Assembly: GCA_029941885.1 (NCBI GenBank)
Contig: JAPYTP010000028.1
Span: 1 to 43,793 of the forward strand
Direction of reading: 5' to 3'
Length of the DNA stretch: 43,793 nucleotides
Origin: Myxococcota bacterium
GTDB taxonomy: Bacteria; Myxococcota_A; UBA9160; UBA4427
Every line of letters starts with the position of its first letter. Within the stretch, counting starts at the first letter, position 1. Positions 28,134 to 37,005 of this stretch are shown piece after piece. Under the pieces are notes generated by a model. The model did no database searches and was not told where the DNA came from. It saw only the letters and a program-made list of their open reading frames with translations. Made by a program: the position numbers and the translations under genes.

Positions 28134-28303
28134 GATGAGTCACCCCTCGGGTCGGGCGCCGACCGGAGCCGCGGCAATCTATCACAGCTGCCCCATCGTC
28201 TCCCGACAGAAGCGAGTCTTTGTCACCCCGGAAAAAACAAGGGATCCGCTGCGGTGGCCGCGGACCCTCACGAGGGCGAAACTCACGCCCCAAGAGGAAA
28301 CCA

Positions 28304-30610
28304 GTGAACCCGACCCTCGCGCGGTCCCGTCGACCACACTCGAGCGCCACGCTGTCACGCTATCTGATTTCGGAGATGGTTCTGCCCTCGCTGTTTGCGT
28401 TGGTCGCCTTCGGCCTCGTCGTGCTGCTGACCGACCTGCTGGGCTACGTCGACCTGATCGTGAATCGCGGGCTCGGGACGAGCGAAGTGGCCGAGATCGC
28501 CGGTCTTCAGCTCCTCCCGACCCTCGCGCGAACACTCCCCTTTGCCATCCTCGTGGGCTCGCTCGTCGGCCTCGGCCGGCTCTCCGCCGATCGGGAACTT
28601 CTGGCCCTCGAAACCGCCGGTTACTCCGCGCGCCAGCTCGCTCGTCCGGGTCTCCTGTTCGCGTTCCTGGCGACGGTCTTCTCGGTCGTTCTGAGTGTCG
28701 CCATCTCGCCCGCGGCGCAGCGGTTGGTGCGAGACAAGATGATCGAATTGTCAGAAGAAAAGCCCGGTCTGGCACTTCGCGCGGGACTGGCGACGACCCT
28801 CGGCGGTTGGCGCATCGAAGCACGTGAAGTCGAAGACGAAGGCGCACGCCTCGCGGGGGTCCTGCTCTTCATGCCGACCCTCGGCGAAACCGTCTTCTCT
28901 AAACGCGGCGCCGTCCTGGTCGACGAACCCGGCGTGACGGGCTCGAGCGTGCGGAAGCGCCTCATCCTCGAGGATGGAATCGTACTTTCGAACGGCACCG
29001 AGCGCGCCTCGCTGCTGCGCTTCGATCGGATGGAGACGGAGCTTCCGGTGATCGAGGCCGAAGCCGACCTGCCCGTCGACGTGATCGTGACGCTTCCTTT
29101 TGGCGACGTCGTTCGCGCCGTCTGGGAACTCGAGGATCCGGTGGCAGCGCGCCCGGCACTCATCGAGGCCCATCGCCGGGTAGCCCTCGGCGCGGCCGCG
29201 CTGCCCTTCGGACTGCTCGCCATGGGTCTCGCCCTAGGCCGTCGTGATCTCTCCCGCTCGGGTGGCACCGTCATGGGCCTGATCGGCGCGATTGTCTACT
29301 ACGCCCTTGTGCAGTTCTCGGAGAGCATGCTCTACAATCCTAAGATACCCGTCGGACCCGTCGTCTGGTTCCCCAACTTCGTCCTCGTCAGCGTCGCCGC
29401 GGGACTCATCTTCCGCGCCGGCCGGACCGCCTCGGCTTCGGACCGAAGTCACGGCCGTGGCGCCAGCAACCTGCTCGAACGCGCGGGACTCGCTCGCAAG
29501 AAGTTGCGCATGAAGCGGTTCGCGCTCCCTCGCTACGTGAGCAGCCAGTTCATCCGCACGGTGGCCGTCTGCATCGTCGGCCTCGTGTTCGCCTATCTCG
29601 TGATCGATGTCTTCGACAATCTCAAATATTTCAACCAATACGGCGCGACTCTCAGCGAGATCGCACGTTTCTACAGCGCCCGTCTGCCCATCCTTGTCTG
29701 TCGTGTCATCCCGATGGCACTCCTGATCGCGGTCGCCCTCACCATCAGCCTGCTAGGCGAAAATGGCGAACTCCTCGGTATGCGTGCCTGCGGGATCCCC
29801 GTCTTTCGAGTTCTAGCACCGGTGTGGTTGTTATGCGGACTCGCGGTACCCGCCTATCATCTTATCGCCAATGAAATCGTGCCTCATTCCAGCGAAAGAG
29901 CCAAACGACTCAAGGACACTGAGATCAAGAACCGGACCACTGGCCCCGAGCTCCAACGCGAACGTGTCTGGTATCGCGTCGGTTCGCGGATCTACGAAAT
30001 GGGCCGATTGGACCTGCTCGATGGCATCGCGGACTCGGTGACTCTCTATGATCTCGGCGAAGACGGACTGCCGCGCCGACGAACCGACGCGGAACGAGCA
30101 CGCAACATCGGCCGCGACAGCGGATTGTGGCTCCTCGAGAATCCGCGCAGCGTCGAGCTCACCCAAGAGGGCAGACTCACGCGACTGGAGGATGTCGGCC
30201 ATCTCGCAGATTTCGGCGAGGAGACCCCCTCGGATATCGAAACCGCGCACATGACCCCGAGCGATCTTCGACTCGCCCTGGAGGATCCCGACCTCAACCC
30301 ACCCCTCGCATCCGCCTACCGAACGGATCTGCAGATGAAGATCGCGGCCCCACTGGCGTGTCTGCTGTTGCCGTTGATCGTACTCTTCTTCGCCGCAACG
30401 GGACCGCCCTTTCCACGGCCGGTCCACACTCTGATCGCCTGCGCGATCATTGCGGTCAGTCACGCCCTCGCGACGAGTTTCTCGGGATCGATGGGATACG
30501 GTGGCACGCTCGACCCGATCCTCGCCGGCTGGGGTCCGTCCATGCTCTTTGGAGCGATTGCTACGGGAATGGGCTTTCGACTGCGCCGGAAGCTCAGCCG
30601 ACCGGGCTAG
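28304..30610 (+). CDS. LptF-LptG fusion permease (YjgP/YjgQ family duplication in one chain)
   Basis: First half (SRYLISEMVLPSLFALVAFGLVVLLTDLLGYVDLIVNRG..LPFAILVGSLVGLGRLSADRELLALETAGYS) is LptF-like; second half (MKRFALPRYVSSQFIRTVAVCIVGLVFAYLVIDVFDNLKYF..IPMALLIAVALTISLLGENGELLGMRACGI) is LptG-like; no stop between. Confidence 0.9.
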   Translation: MNPTLARSRRPHSSATLSRYLISEMVLPSLFALVAFGLVVLLTDLLGYVDLIVNRGLGTSEVAEIAGLQLLPTLARTLPFAILVGSLVGLGRLSADRELLALETAGYSARQLARPGLLFAFLATVFSVVLSVAISPAAQRLVRDKMIELSEEKPGLALRAGLATTLGGWRIEAREVEDEGARLAGVLLFMPTLGETVFSKRGAVLVDEPGVTGSSVRKRLILEDGIVLSNGTERASLLRFDRMETELPVIEAEADLPVDVIVTLPFGDVVRAVWELEDPVAARPALIEAHRRVALGAAALPFGLLAMGLALGRRDLSRSGGTVMGLIGAIVYYALVQFSESMLYNPKIPVGPVVWFPNFVLVSVAAGLIFRAGRTASASDRSHGRGASNLLERAGLARKKLRMKRFALPRYVSSQFIRTVAVCIVGLVFAYLVIDVFDNLKYFNQYGATLSEIARFYSARLPILVCRVIPMALLIAVALTISLLGENGELLGMRACGIPVFRVLAPVWLLCGLAVPAYHLIANEIVPHSSERAKRLKDTEIKNRTTGPELQRERVWYRVGSRIYEMGRLDLLDGIADSVTLYDLGEDGLPRRRTDAERARNIGRDSGLWLLENPRSVELTQEGRLTRLEDVGHLADFGEETPSDIETAHMTPSDLRLALEDPDLNPPLASAYRTDLQMKIAAPLACLLLPLIVLFFAATGPPFPRPVHTLIACAIIAVSHALATSFSGSMGYGGTLDPILAGWGPSMLFGAIATGMGFRLRRKLSRPG

Positions 30611-30718
30611 CCGAGCATGCTCGGGAGCGCGAAGGCCGAAGACTCGTGCATGTCGAATACAGGGTGAGGTAGATTGCACGAACTGTGATCCGAAGCAGAT
30701 CATGCACTGGGGGCGGGA

Positions 30719-31882
30719 TTGCCGGGTCAGGAAGCGAACCAGAATCCGGCGAGATCGAGCCAGCAGTCGAGCGTTCCGCTCACCTGGCTTCTGATGGGAA
30801 ATCGGGCAGGGGACAACTCCCAGGTCCTTGGGCTCGGAGAGGCCCTCGGCTGGCGTATCGAGGAGAAGCATTTCGCTTTCCAGCCCTACGAGAAGATCGT
30901 GAACCTTCCCTGGGGCGCCCACCTCCTGGGCGTCGCACGCGAGGAGTCCAGCGAGCTCGAGGCGCCCTGGCCCGACGTCGTGATCAGCGCAGGCCGAAAG
31001 AATGAACCGATCGCACGCTATATCCGCAAGCGAGCCTTGCGTGAGGCGGGAAAGCGCGTCCGACTGGTTCATGTCGGGCGCCCCTGGGCCGGCCCACCGA
31101 CCTGGGATCTCGTCATTACGACGCCCCAATATCGTCTACCCCAGGACCCGAATATCGTCCACAACGATACCCCGCTCCACCGGGTCACCCGCGCCCGGCT
31201 CGATGGGGCGGCAGCGAACTGGCGCGATCGCGTAGCCGACCTGCCGCGGCCCCTCGTGGCGGTCCTGTGCGGGGGGAACTCGGGCCCCTACCCTTTCGAC
31301 CGCGCGTCCGGCGAGAGATTGGCTGATCAGGCCGACGCTCTCGCACGGGAATTCGGAGGCTCGCTACTCGTCACGACCAGCGCGCGAACCCTCGACGAAA
31401 CCACCGACGCCCTCTTCTCCCGGATCCAGTCGCCGTCGGTTCTCTATCGCTGGAAGATGGATGACCCCGACAACCCCTTCTTCGCGTTCCTGGGCCTCGC
31501 GGACCGTGTGATCGTAACCGCCGACAGCGTCTCGATGATGGCGGAATCCTGTGTGACGGGGCGGCCGGTCTATCTCTACGACACCGGCGAGGGCAAGACT
31601 TCGATGAAGCATAATCCCTGGCTCGACGGCGTCGGGGAGGCGTCGGAGATCGAGGACGGGACCTCCACGAGCGGATTCAGCCGCTGGCACCTCAAGGCGC
31701 AAATCTACCGCCTGACGATGCGCATGGGTCCACAACGCCTGACGCGCGACATTCGCATCGTCCAGCAGCTCCTGATCGACACGAAGCGCGCGGTCTGGTT
31801 GGGCGACGGGCATCCGGGCTCGGAGCCGCCACCGCTCGAGGACATGGCACGGGCGGTCGCGCGCGTGCGGGCGCTCATCTAG
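30719..31882 (+). CDS. ELM1 (mito_fiss_Elm1/COG3660-like) family protein, copy 1
   Basis: WLLMGNRAGDNSQVLGLGEALGW..PWPDVVISAGRKN..RLVHVGRPWAGPPTWDLVITTPQYRLP..VAVLCGGNSGPYPF..RVIVTADSVSMMAESCVTGRPVYLYD. Confidence 0.85.
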   Translation: MPGQEANQNPARSSQQSSVPLTWLLMGNRAGDNSQVLGLGEALGWRIEEKHFAFQPYEKIVNLPWGAHLLGVAREESSELEAPWPDVVISAGRKNEPIARYIRKRALREAGKRVRLVHVGRPWAGPPTWDLVITTPQYRLPQDPNIVHNDTPLHRVTRARLDGAAANWRDRVADLPRPLVAVLCGGNSGPYPFDRASGERLADQADALAREFGGSLLVTTSARTLDETTDALFSRIQSPSVLYRWKMDDPDNPFFAFLGLADRVIVTADSVSMMAESCVTGRPVYLYDTGEGKTSMKHNPWLDGVGEASEIEDGTSTSGFSRWHLKAQIYRLTMRMGPQRLTRDIRIVQQLLIDTKRAVWLGDGHPGSEPPPLEDMARAVARVRALI

Positions 31883-31912
31883 GCATCGGGCGTCTCTCCG
31901 AGCGAGAACGCG

Positions 31913-32851
31913 TCAGGCCGCGAGTGGAGCCACCCGGTCGAGGATCTCGAACGCATCGTGGCGCACGTGGTTCTGCGACATCTCCCCGCGAATGAAGTCT
32001 TCGCTGACGACACCCTTCTCGACACATTCGCGCAGCAATCCGAAGAAGAAGGCTTCCTGACTCCGGTCCGGATGAGATTTGTAGTCGGGCACGAACGCGT
32101 AATCGCCAAAGAGCCTGCGACGCATGCGCATCAGCCAGCGAAGCGGGGGGAAGAACTTGAACTTGTCGGCGGGGACATAGTCCGCGGACAAGCCGCTCTT
32201 CCAGGGCTGGGTGCGGCGCTTTGTATTGTGAATCAGCATCGTCTTCTCGCTCAGCTGGTCGAAGTCGTTCCATTCGTGCTCGAAGAGGCCGATCTTCGTC
32301 CGATCCTCTGTCTTGAGACCAATCAGGTCCGCGTAGTCGAGGCTTCGTTCGAAGAGCTGATCGAATTGCCGGCGCACGTTCCAATGCGTTAGCTGGGCGC
32401 AGTCGAGGAGCATGACGCTCGTCGCCAGAATTCCTTCCAATCCCTTCGCGCCCGAGCGCGGACGACACATGATCATGTTGCCTTGCATATCGCGATTGAG
32501 CAGTTCCATCACGTCGCCCACAGCGAAGACATCCGGGTCGGTCACGACAGCGCGACCCTGGTAGCCCATCAGCTCGGGCGGCATGAATCGCAGCGGGGTA
32601 AAGGATTGGAGATCGTCGTTCAGCCATACCCGGCTCACGCCATCCCGCAGATACTCGCGCCCCTCATAGCCCCGAAAGAAATCGTAGTCCCGATGCTCGA
32701 TCAGATGGACGTCGAACCCGTCCGGATTCGCGGCCTGCCGCTTCATCGAATACTGGGAAACGAGCGCACCCAGCATCTGCCGATGATTGGTGTGGATGAA
32801 TACGTTCGGTCGATCGTTCGAAACGTGGCTTGACCCATTCGTCGCGGTCAT
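31913..32851 (-). CDS. Putative glycosyltransferase-like protein (GT-A/GT8-like, tentative)
   Basis: RAVVTDPDVFAVGDVMELL (DxD-like) and LIHNTKRRTQPWKSG (H..N..QPWKSG, GT8-like); ATG at 32851. Confidence 0.55.
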   Translation of the reverse strand: MTATNGSSHVSNDRPNVFIHTNHRQMLGALVSQYSMKRQAANPDGFDVHLIEHRDYDFFRGYEGREYLRDGVSRVWLNDDLQSFTPLRFMPPELMGYQGRAVVTDPDVFAVGDVMELLNRDMQGNMIMCRPRSGAKGLEGILATSVMLLDCAQLTHWNVRRQFDQLFERSLDYADLIGLKTEDRTKIGLFEHEWNDFDQLSEKTMLIHNTKRRTQPWKSGLSADYVPADKFKFFPPLRWLMRMRRRLFGDYAFVPDYKSHPDRSQEAFFFGLLRECVEKGVVSEDFIRGEMSQNHVRHDAFEILDRVAPLAA

Positions 32852-32982
32852 CGTTTCGTTCCCTCCTGCACTCACCCGTCGACCGGCTCTCCAGCGAGGA
32901 ACCGCGTCACATCCGCCGGGTGAAACGGGCAACAGGTTATCACAGGCACCCTCTGCGAGCGGGGCCGAGGGCCCGAGATCAC

Positions 32983-34128
32983 TCACTCGCTTCCACCGAC
33001 GAGTGCTCGAATTCGCTCGGCGGCTCGTTCGAGGGCGTCGTCCTCATAGACCGCGGGCAGAACCTCCGGTTCTCCGAGCCATCCCGCCAGACCCATCTCG
33101 ACGAGTCGCCGCGAGATCGCCGTCAGGTCCCGGGAATGGATCGGCCGCCCGATCGCCGCCAGCGCGCGTGCTGCCAGACCCCCGGCTGGAATCGGATCTG
33201 TTCGCGGCGAGGAGGTCTCGAGCAGCCCGACTGCCACGAGCCCGCGCTCGATCGCACCGGCCTCTCGCTCGAGTGGATGGATCCGCAGGGGGCGCCCCAG
33301 CTGTGCGACCTCGACCATCATGGACAGGCTGTCCGCGGTCACCACAAAATCGTCAGCGAGTGCCAGAAGTCCCTGGTAGGGATTCTCCTCCCAAGCCGAG
33401 TCCGGATCGTAGAAGTAGAGTTGAGCCGAATCGGAATACGATCCGCGAAGCCAATTGGCCACGGCTGCAGGAGTCCGCCTGCTCGTCGTTATGTAGAGCG
33501 AGCCGCGTTGGGCGGCGACGACCTCGAGAGTCTTTTCGAGAAGATCCTGCGCCGTTCTGACATCGAATCGAAGGCCACCCGTTGGCCCGCCGACCATCAG
33601 GGCGGTCAACGGAGGGGGAAGCAGGGTCAGGCGCCCCTGCCATGCCTTTTTCGCAGCGGCAAGAGCATCCGGATCTACCTGATTCAGCGGGAACGCATGG
33701 CGTGCCACATTGGGTGCGTCAGAAATAACATAGTGGGCCGCGACTACGATCAGATCGAACTTCTCTGCGCGCCCGCGCGGTTTCCCGATCACGACGAGCC
33801 GCGTTCGTCCCTGCGAGGCCCGTTTTATCCACAAGCCCACGCTCGCCAGCCGCCGGCCCGCCGTAATCACGAGATGGGGCCATGGTCCTTCTAGCGGGTC
33901 AGAGCGATCCCGATCGACGTGATCGAGCGACGCGCGCACGAGCGGCTTTCCGTCCACCCAGGCGGGTGCCACCCGGATCATCTTCTCCTCGAATGCCCAA
34001 CCCACCGCGAGCGCAAGGTTGCGGATTTGCGCGTTGTCGCCGCGCTTCTCACCGACGATGAGCCAAACCCGGGGCGAATCCGCAACCGTTCCCATCCCGC
34101 GAATCGCTCGATCGACTTCTTCGGACAT
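32983..34128 (-). CDS. ELM1 family protein, copy 2
   Basis: VWLIVGEKRGDNAQIRNLALAVGW..PWPHLVITAGRRLAS..LVVIGKPRGRAEKFDLIVVAAHYVI..ALMVGGPTGGLRF..DDFVVTADSLSMMVEVAQLGRPLRIH, the same architecture as copy 1. Confidence 0.85.
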   Translation of the reverse strand: MSEEVDRAIRGMGTVADSPRVWLIVGEKRGDNAQIRNLALAVGWAFEEKMIRVAPAWVDGKPLVRASLDHVDRDRSDPLEGPWPHLVITAGRRLASVGLWIKRASQGRTRLVVIGKPRGRAEKFDLIVVAAHYVISDAPNVARHAFPLNQVDPDALAAAKKAWQGRLTLLPPPLTALMVGGPTGGLRFDVRTAQDLLEKTLEVVAAQRGSLYITTSRRTPAAVANWLRGSYSDSAQLYFYDPDSAWEENPYQGLLALADDFVVTADSLSMMVEVAQLGRPLRIHPLEREAGAIERGLVAVGLLETSSPRTDPIPAGGLAARALAAIGRPIHSRDLTAISRRLVEMGLAGWLGEPEVLPAVYEDDALERAAERIRALVGGSE

Positions 34129-34260
34129 GCCCCCGCCTCGACTGGAAAATACCACCCTCTCCGATCGAGGCCCTTAAAGAGCGTCCACGGCAAGGACATT
34201 CCGGCAGTCCCCGCCGAAGGTACGGATCCCCGAACTCACCACGCCTCGAATCCCTGACCT

Positions 34261-35487
34261 ATGCTCCGGCGCCCGATCGACCCGAGGCTCCAGATGACCG
34301 CAGCCATCCCCGCAATCCGATTCGAAGAAGAAGTCGTCCTCGACGAGGCGCGGCGGCGCGCGAAGCTCGATGATTTCGGCGGCGATCTCTTTCTCGACCC
34401 GATGCGCCGGCTGCTCGAGGGCCTCGAGAACGAGGCGAACCTGCACGCCGTCGGGCGGGTGACCCTATTCGAACGGATCGTCGGGAGCCTGGTGGGGCGT
34501 CTCTCCGCACAGAACTATTTCGTCCGGCATCCCGAGATCCTCGAAGAGGTCATCGTCGCACCAACGGTGATCGTTGGACTCGCGAGAACCGGGAGCACCA
34601 TGATGCATCGGCTCCTCTCCGCCGATCCGAATGTCTACGCCGTACGTTGGTGGGAATGCCGTTCACCCTCGCCCTACCCGGGCTCGGATTGGCGCCACGC
34701 GGATCCGCGGATCCCGGATGCCCACGCCGAGGTCGAAGCGATTCTCGCGGCGGCGCCAGAGCTTGCCTCGATTCATCCCTGGGACGCCGAAGGCCCGGAC
34801 GAGGAGATCATGCTGCTCGAGCACGCCTTTCTGTCCGGTGTGCCTGATGCCTTCTGCAATGTCCCGAGCTATCGGCGTTTCATCCTCGAGAGCGATCTCC
34901 GGGACGGTTACGCGTATATGAAGCGGATGCTGCAGTTCCTGCAATGGCAGAAGAAGGAAGCGGGACACCCCGCGGAGCGATGGATTCTCAAGGCGCCCTT
35001 CCACCTCGGCCGAATCCCCCAGATCTTCGAATTCTTCCCCGACGCGACGATCGTCCAGACTCACAGAGATCCCCTCGAGACTTCCCCGTCGATCGCGAGC
35101 CTCTACTGCTCGACGTGGCGCACGAACGCCGACGACGTGGATCCCCGGATCGTCGGTGAGCAGTGCCTCGAACTGTGGTCCTGGGGAATCGCGAAATGCC
35201 TTGCCGATCGCGACGCGGGTCTCGAAGACCGATTCATCGACGTGCTCTACGAGAATACACGCGAGGACCCGATGGGGTCGATCGAACTGATCTACGAGCG
35301 ACTCGGGCGCCCCTTCACTGATGAGGCCCGCAAGGCGATGAAGCGATGGGGTGACGACAACCGCCGGGACAAGCGCGCCGCTCACGCCTATTCGCTCGAG
35401 GAATTCGGCTATACCCGCGAGGGAATCTGCGAGGCGTTCGACGAATATCGGCAGCGATTCATCGTAGGCGCCGCGACGAGTCGTTAG
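34261..35487 (+). CDS. Sulfotransferase family protein
   Basis: VIVGLARTGSTMMHRLLSADPN (5'-PSB-like), AERWILKAPFHLGRIPQIFEFFPDATIVQTHRDPLETSPSIASLY. Confidence 0.9.
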   Translation: MLRRPIDPRLQMTAAIPAIRFEEEVVLDEARRRAKLDDFGGDLFLDPMRRLLEGLENEANLHAVGRVTLFERIVGSLVGRLSAQNYFVRHPEILEEVIVAPTVIVGLARTGSTMMHRLLSADPNVYAVRWWECRSPSPYPGSDWRHADPRIPDAHAEVEAILAAAPELASIHPWDAEGPDEEIMLLEHAFLSGVPDAFCNVPSYRRFILESDLRDGYAYMKRMLQFLQWQKKEAGHPAERWILKAPFHLGRIPQIFEFFPDATIVQTHRDPLETSPSIASLYCSTWRTNADDVDPRIVGEQCLELWSWGIAKCLADRDAGLEDRFIDVLYENTREDPMGSIELIYERLGRPFTDEARKAMKRWGDDNRRDKRAAHAYSLEEFGYTREGICEAFDEYRQRFIVGAATSR

Positions 35488-36650
35488 GCAGATTCGTGGT
35501 CGAGACGCGCTGCGAGACGCGCGAGTATCTCGTGACCTTCGTCGAAGGCGTCCCGCTTGTCATCAGAATCGAGCCGCGCCAGCGCACTCAGTCCAACCGC
35601 CGGCAAGAGCGCGCACCACGCCGAGGCCTCTGTGAGACCCCGCAGAAAACGACGTCGGTCGATCCGGGGATGTCGCCGGATTCCGCAGGCGAGCGCACCG
35701 ACGGCGATCCACGCTGCAGAAAACTGAAAATGGGAGCGCTCTCGACGATCTGCTTCCTCTCGTCCCACGTCGAGCAGTTGGTGGGCGAGATCGAAGGTGC
35801 GCGGATCAGGCTTGATCCGCCGCGAAGCGGCGTAGGTCGTTGTCTCGAGACCGAGTCGCAACTCTGCGCGAAAGCCGAAATGATCGGATAGGGATCGGTC
35901 TTCTTCGCGAATCCGCGCGGGCTCCGCGAAGAGCAGACGAGCGTCGGCCGAGGTCCACGTGGTCTCCGCGCCAGGGCGCACGAAGAGAAAGTCGATTTGC
36001 TTGTCCTGCCCCGACCGATGGCGCTTGTAGAAATTGGTTCGCGAAAGTGTGGAATGCCGGCTTCCTCCGCCGAGCTCGATCGCCCCCCCCAGGGCGAGAA
36101 AGATCTCGTATTCGGGATCTCCCAATGCGCAGTTGAAGTCGCCGCCCAGGACGGTGGTCCCATCCAGCTCGACCAGGCGAGCGACGATCTGGAGCAGCTG
36201 TGCGGTGCGAACAGCACTGTTCAGCCGCGGACGCGAGCGGCGGTAGCGAGCGTGGAGATGGGTGTTGATGAGCGCCAGCGGTCCAGTCTCCGCTTCGATC
36301 GTCATCGTCTGGAAGCCTTTGCCACCCAGGAACTCCCCCTTGGCAAGGCGCTCCGGATCGCCCCGGAAATGGAATCGATCGAAACGCGCGGACCGGATCG
36401 GCCAGCGGGAAAGGGTCATCAATCCGCCGCTGCCATCGGGCCCCGCTGCCACTTCGAACCCCGCGGCCCGCGCACCGGCCACGAGCGTCTCTCGGACTTC
36501 ATCGGTCCAGGCTTCCTGGATCAGCAGCAGGTCGAGGTCGGATCGGGAGAGCCGGTCGGCGATCACTCTCATGCGCGATGAGACGTCATCCCCGAACCCG
36601 AAGGTCTCGGGGAGCCCCCACACGTTGAAAGTGCCTATACGCAGCGACAC
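35484..36650 (-). CDS. Endonuclease/exonuclease/phosphatase (EEP) family protein
   Basis: LRIGTFNVWGLPE, LLLIQEAW, LINTHLHARY, LGGDFNCALGDPEY, SDHFGFRAEL. Confidence 0.88.
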   Translation of the reverse strand: MSLRIGTFNVWGLPETFGFGDDVSSRMRVIADRLSRSDLDLLLIQEAWTDEVRETLVAGARAAGFEVAAGPDGSGGLMTLSRWPIRSARFDRFHFRGDPERLAKGEFLGGKGFQTMTIEAETGPLALINTHLHARYRRSRPRLNSAVRTAQLLQIVARLVELDGTTVLGGDFNCALGDPEYEIFLALGGAIELGGGSRHSTLSRTNFYKRHRSGQDKQIDFLFVRPGAETTWTSADARLLFAEPARIREEDRSLSDHFGFRAELRLGLETTTYAASRRIKPDPRTFDLAHQLLDVGREEADRRERSHFQFSAAWIAVGALACGIRRHPRIDRRRFLRGLTEASAWCALLPAVGLSALARLDSDDKRDAFDEGHEILARLAARLDHESA

Positions 36651-37005
36651 GCAACCTCCGCGTTCCGTCTTCGAATACCCGTCCTTCTCCATGGTCCGGG
36701 CGGGCCCGCCTGTCCAGAATCTGTGCAAGGAGCAGGCCGGATAACGCGCCCGTTCGGGCCCGTTTCATATCCCCGAGACACCTCCGCGGTCTTCGAGGTG
36801 CACTGCCGATTTCCTGCGCTCCCGCAGACCTGTCGTGAGAGGTCGAAAGTCTCCCAATATGGGAAACGATCGTCCCATTTCCGGCGCTTCCGTTCCTCGT
36901 GAAGAGGATTCGTCGGGGAGGCCCGTTCGCGCCACCAGGCCGCGCGGCCTTCGCTATGGTGCGGCCTCCCTTCGACCCGCGGCCGCGTGCCGCCCCGAGG
37001 AAGCC

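Noticed and set aside
29831-31129. 432-aa minus-strand ORF antisense to the LptG half and ELM1
   Set aside because: Low-complexity-like composition and no recognisable domain; the plus strand has clear permease motifs.
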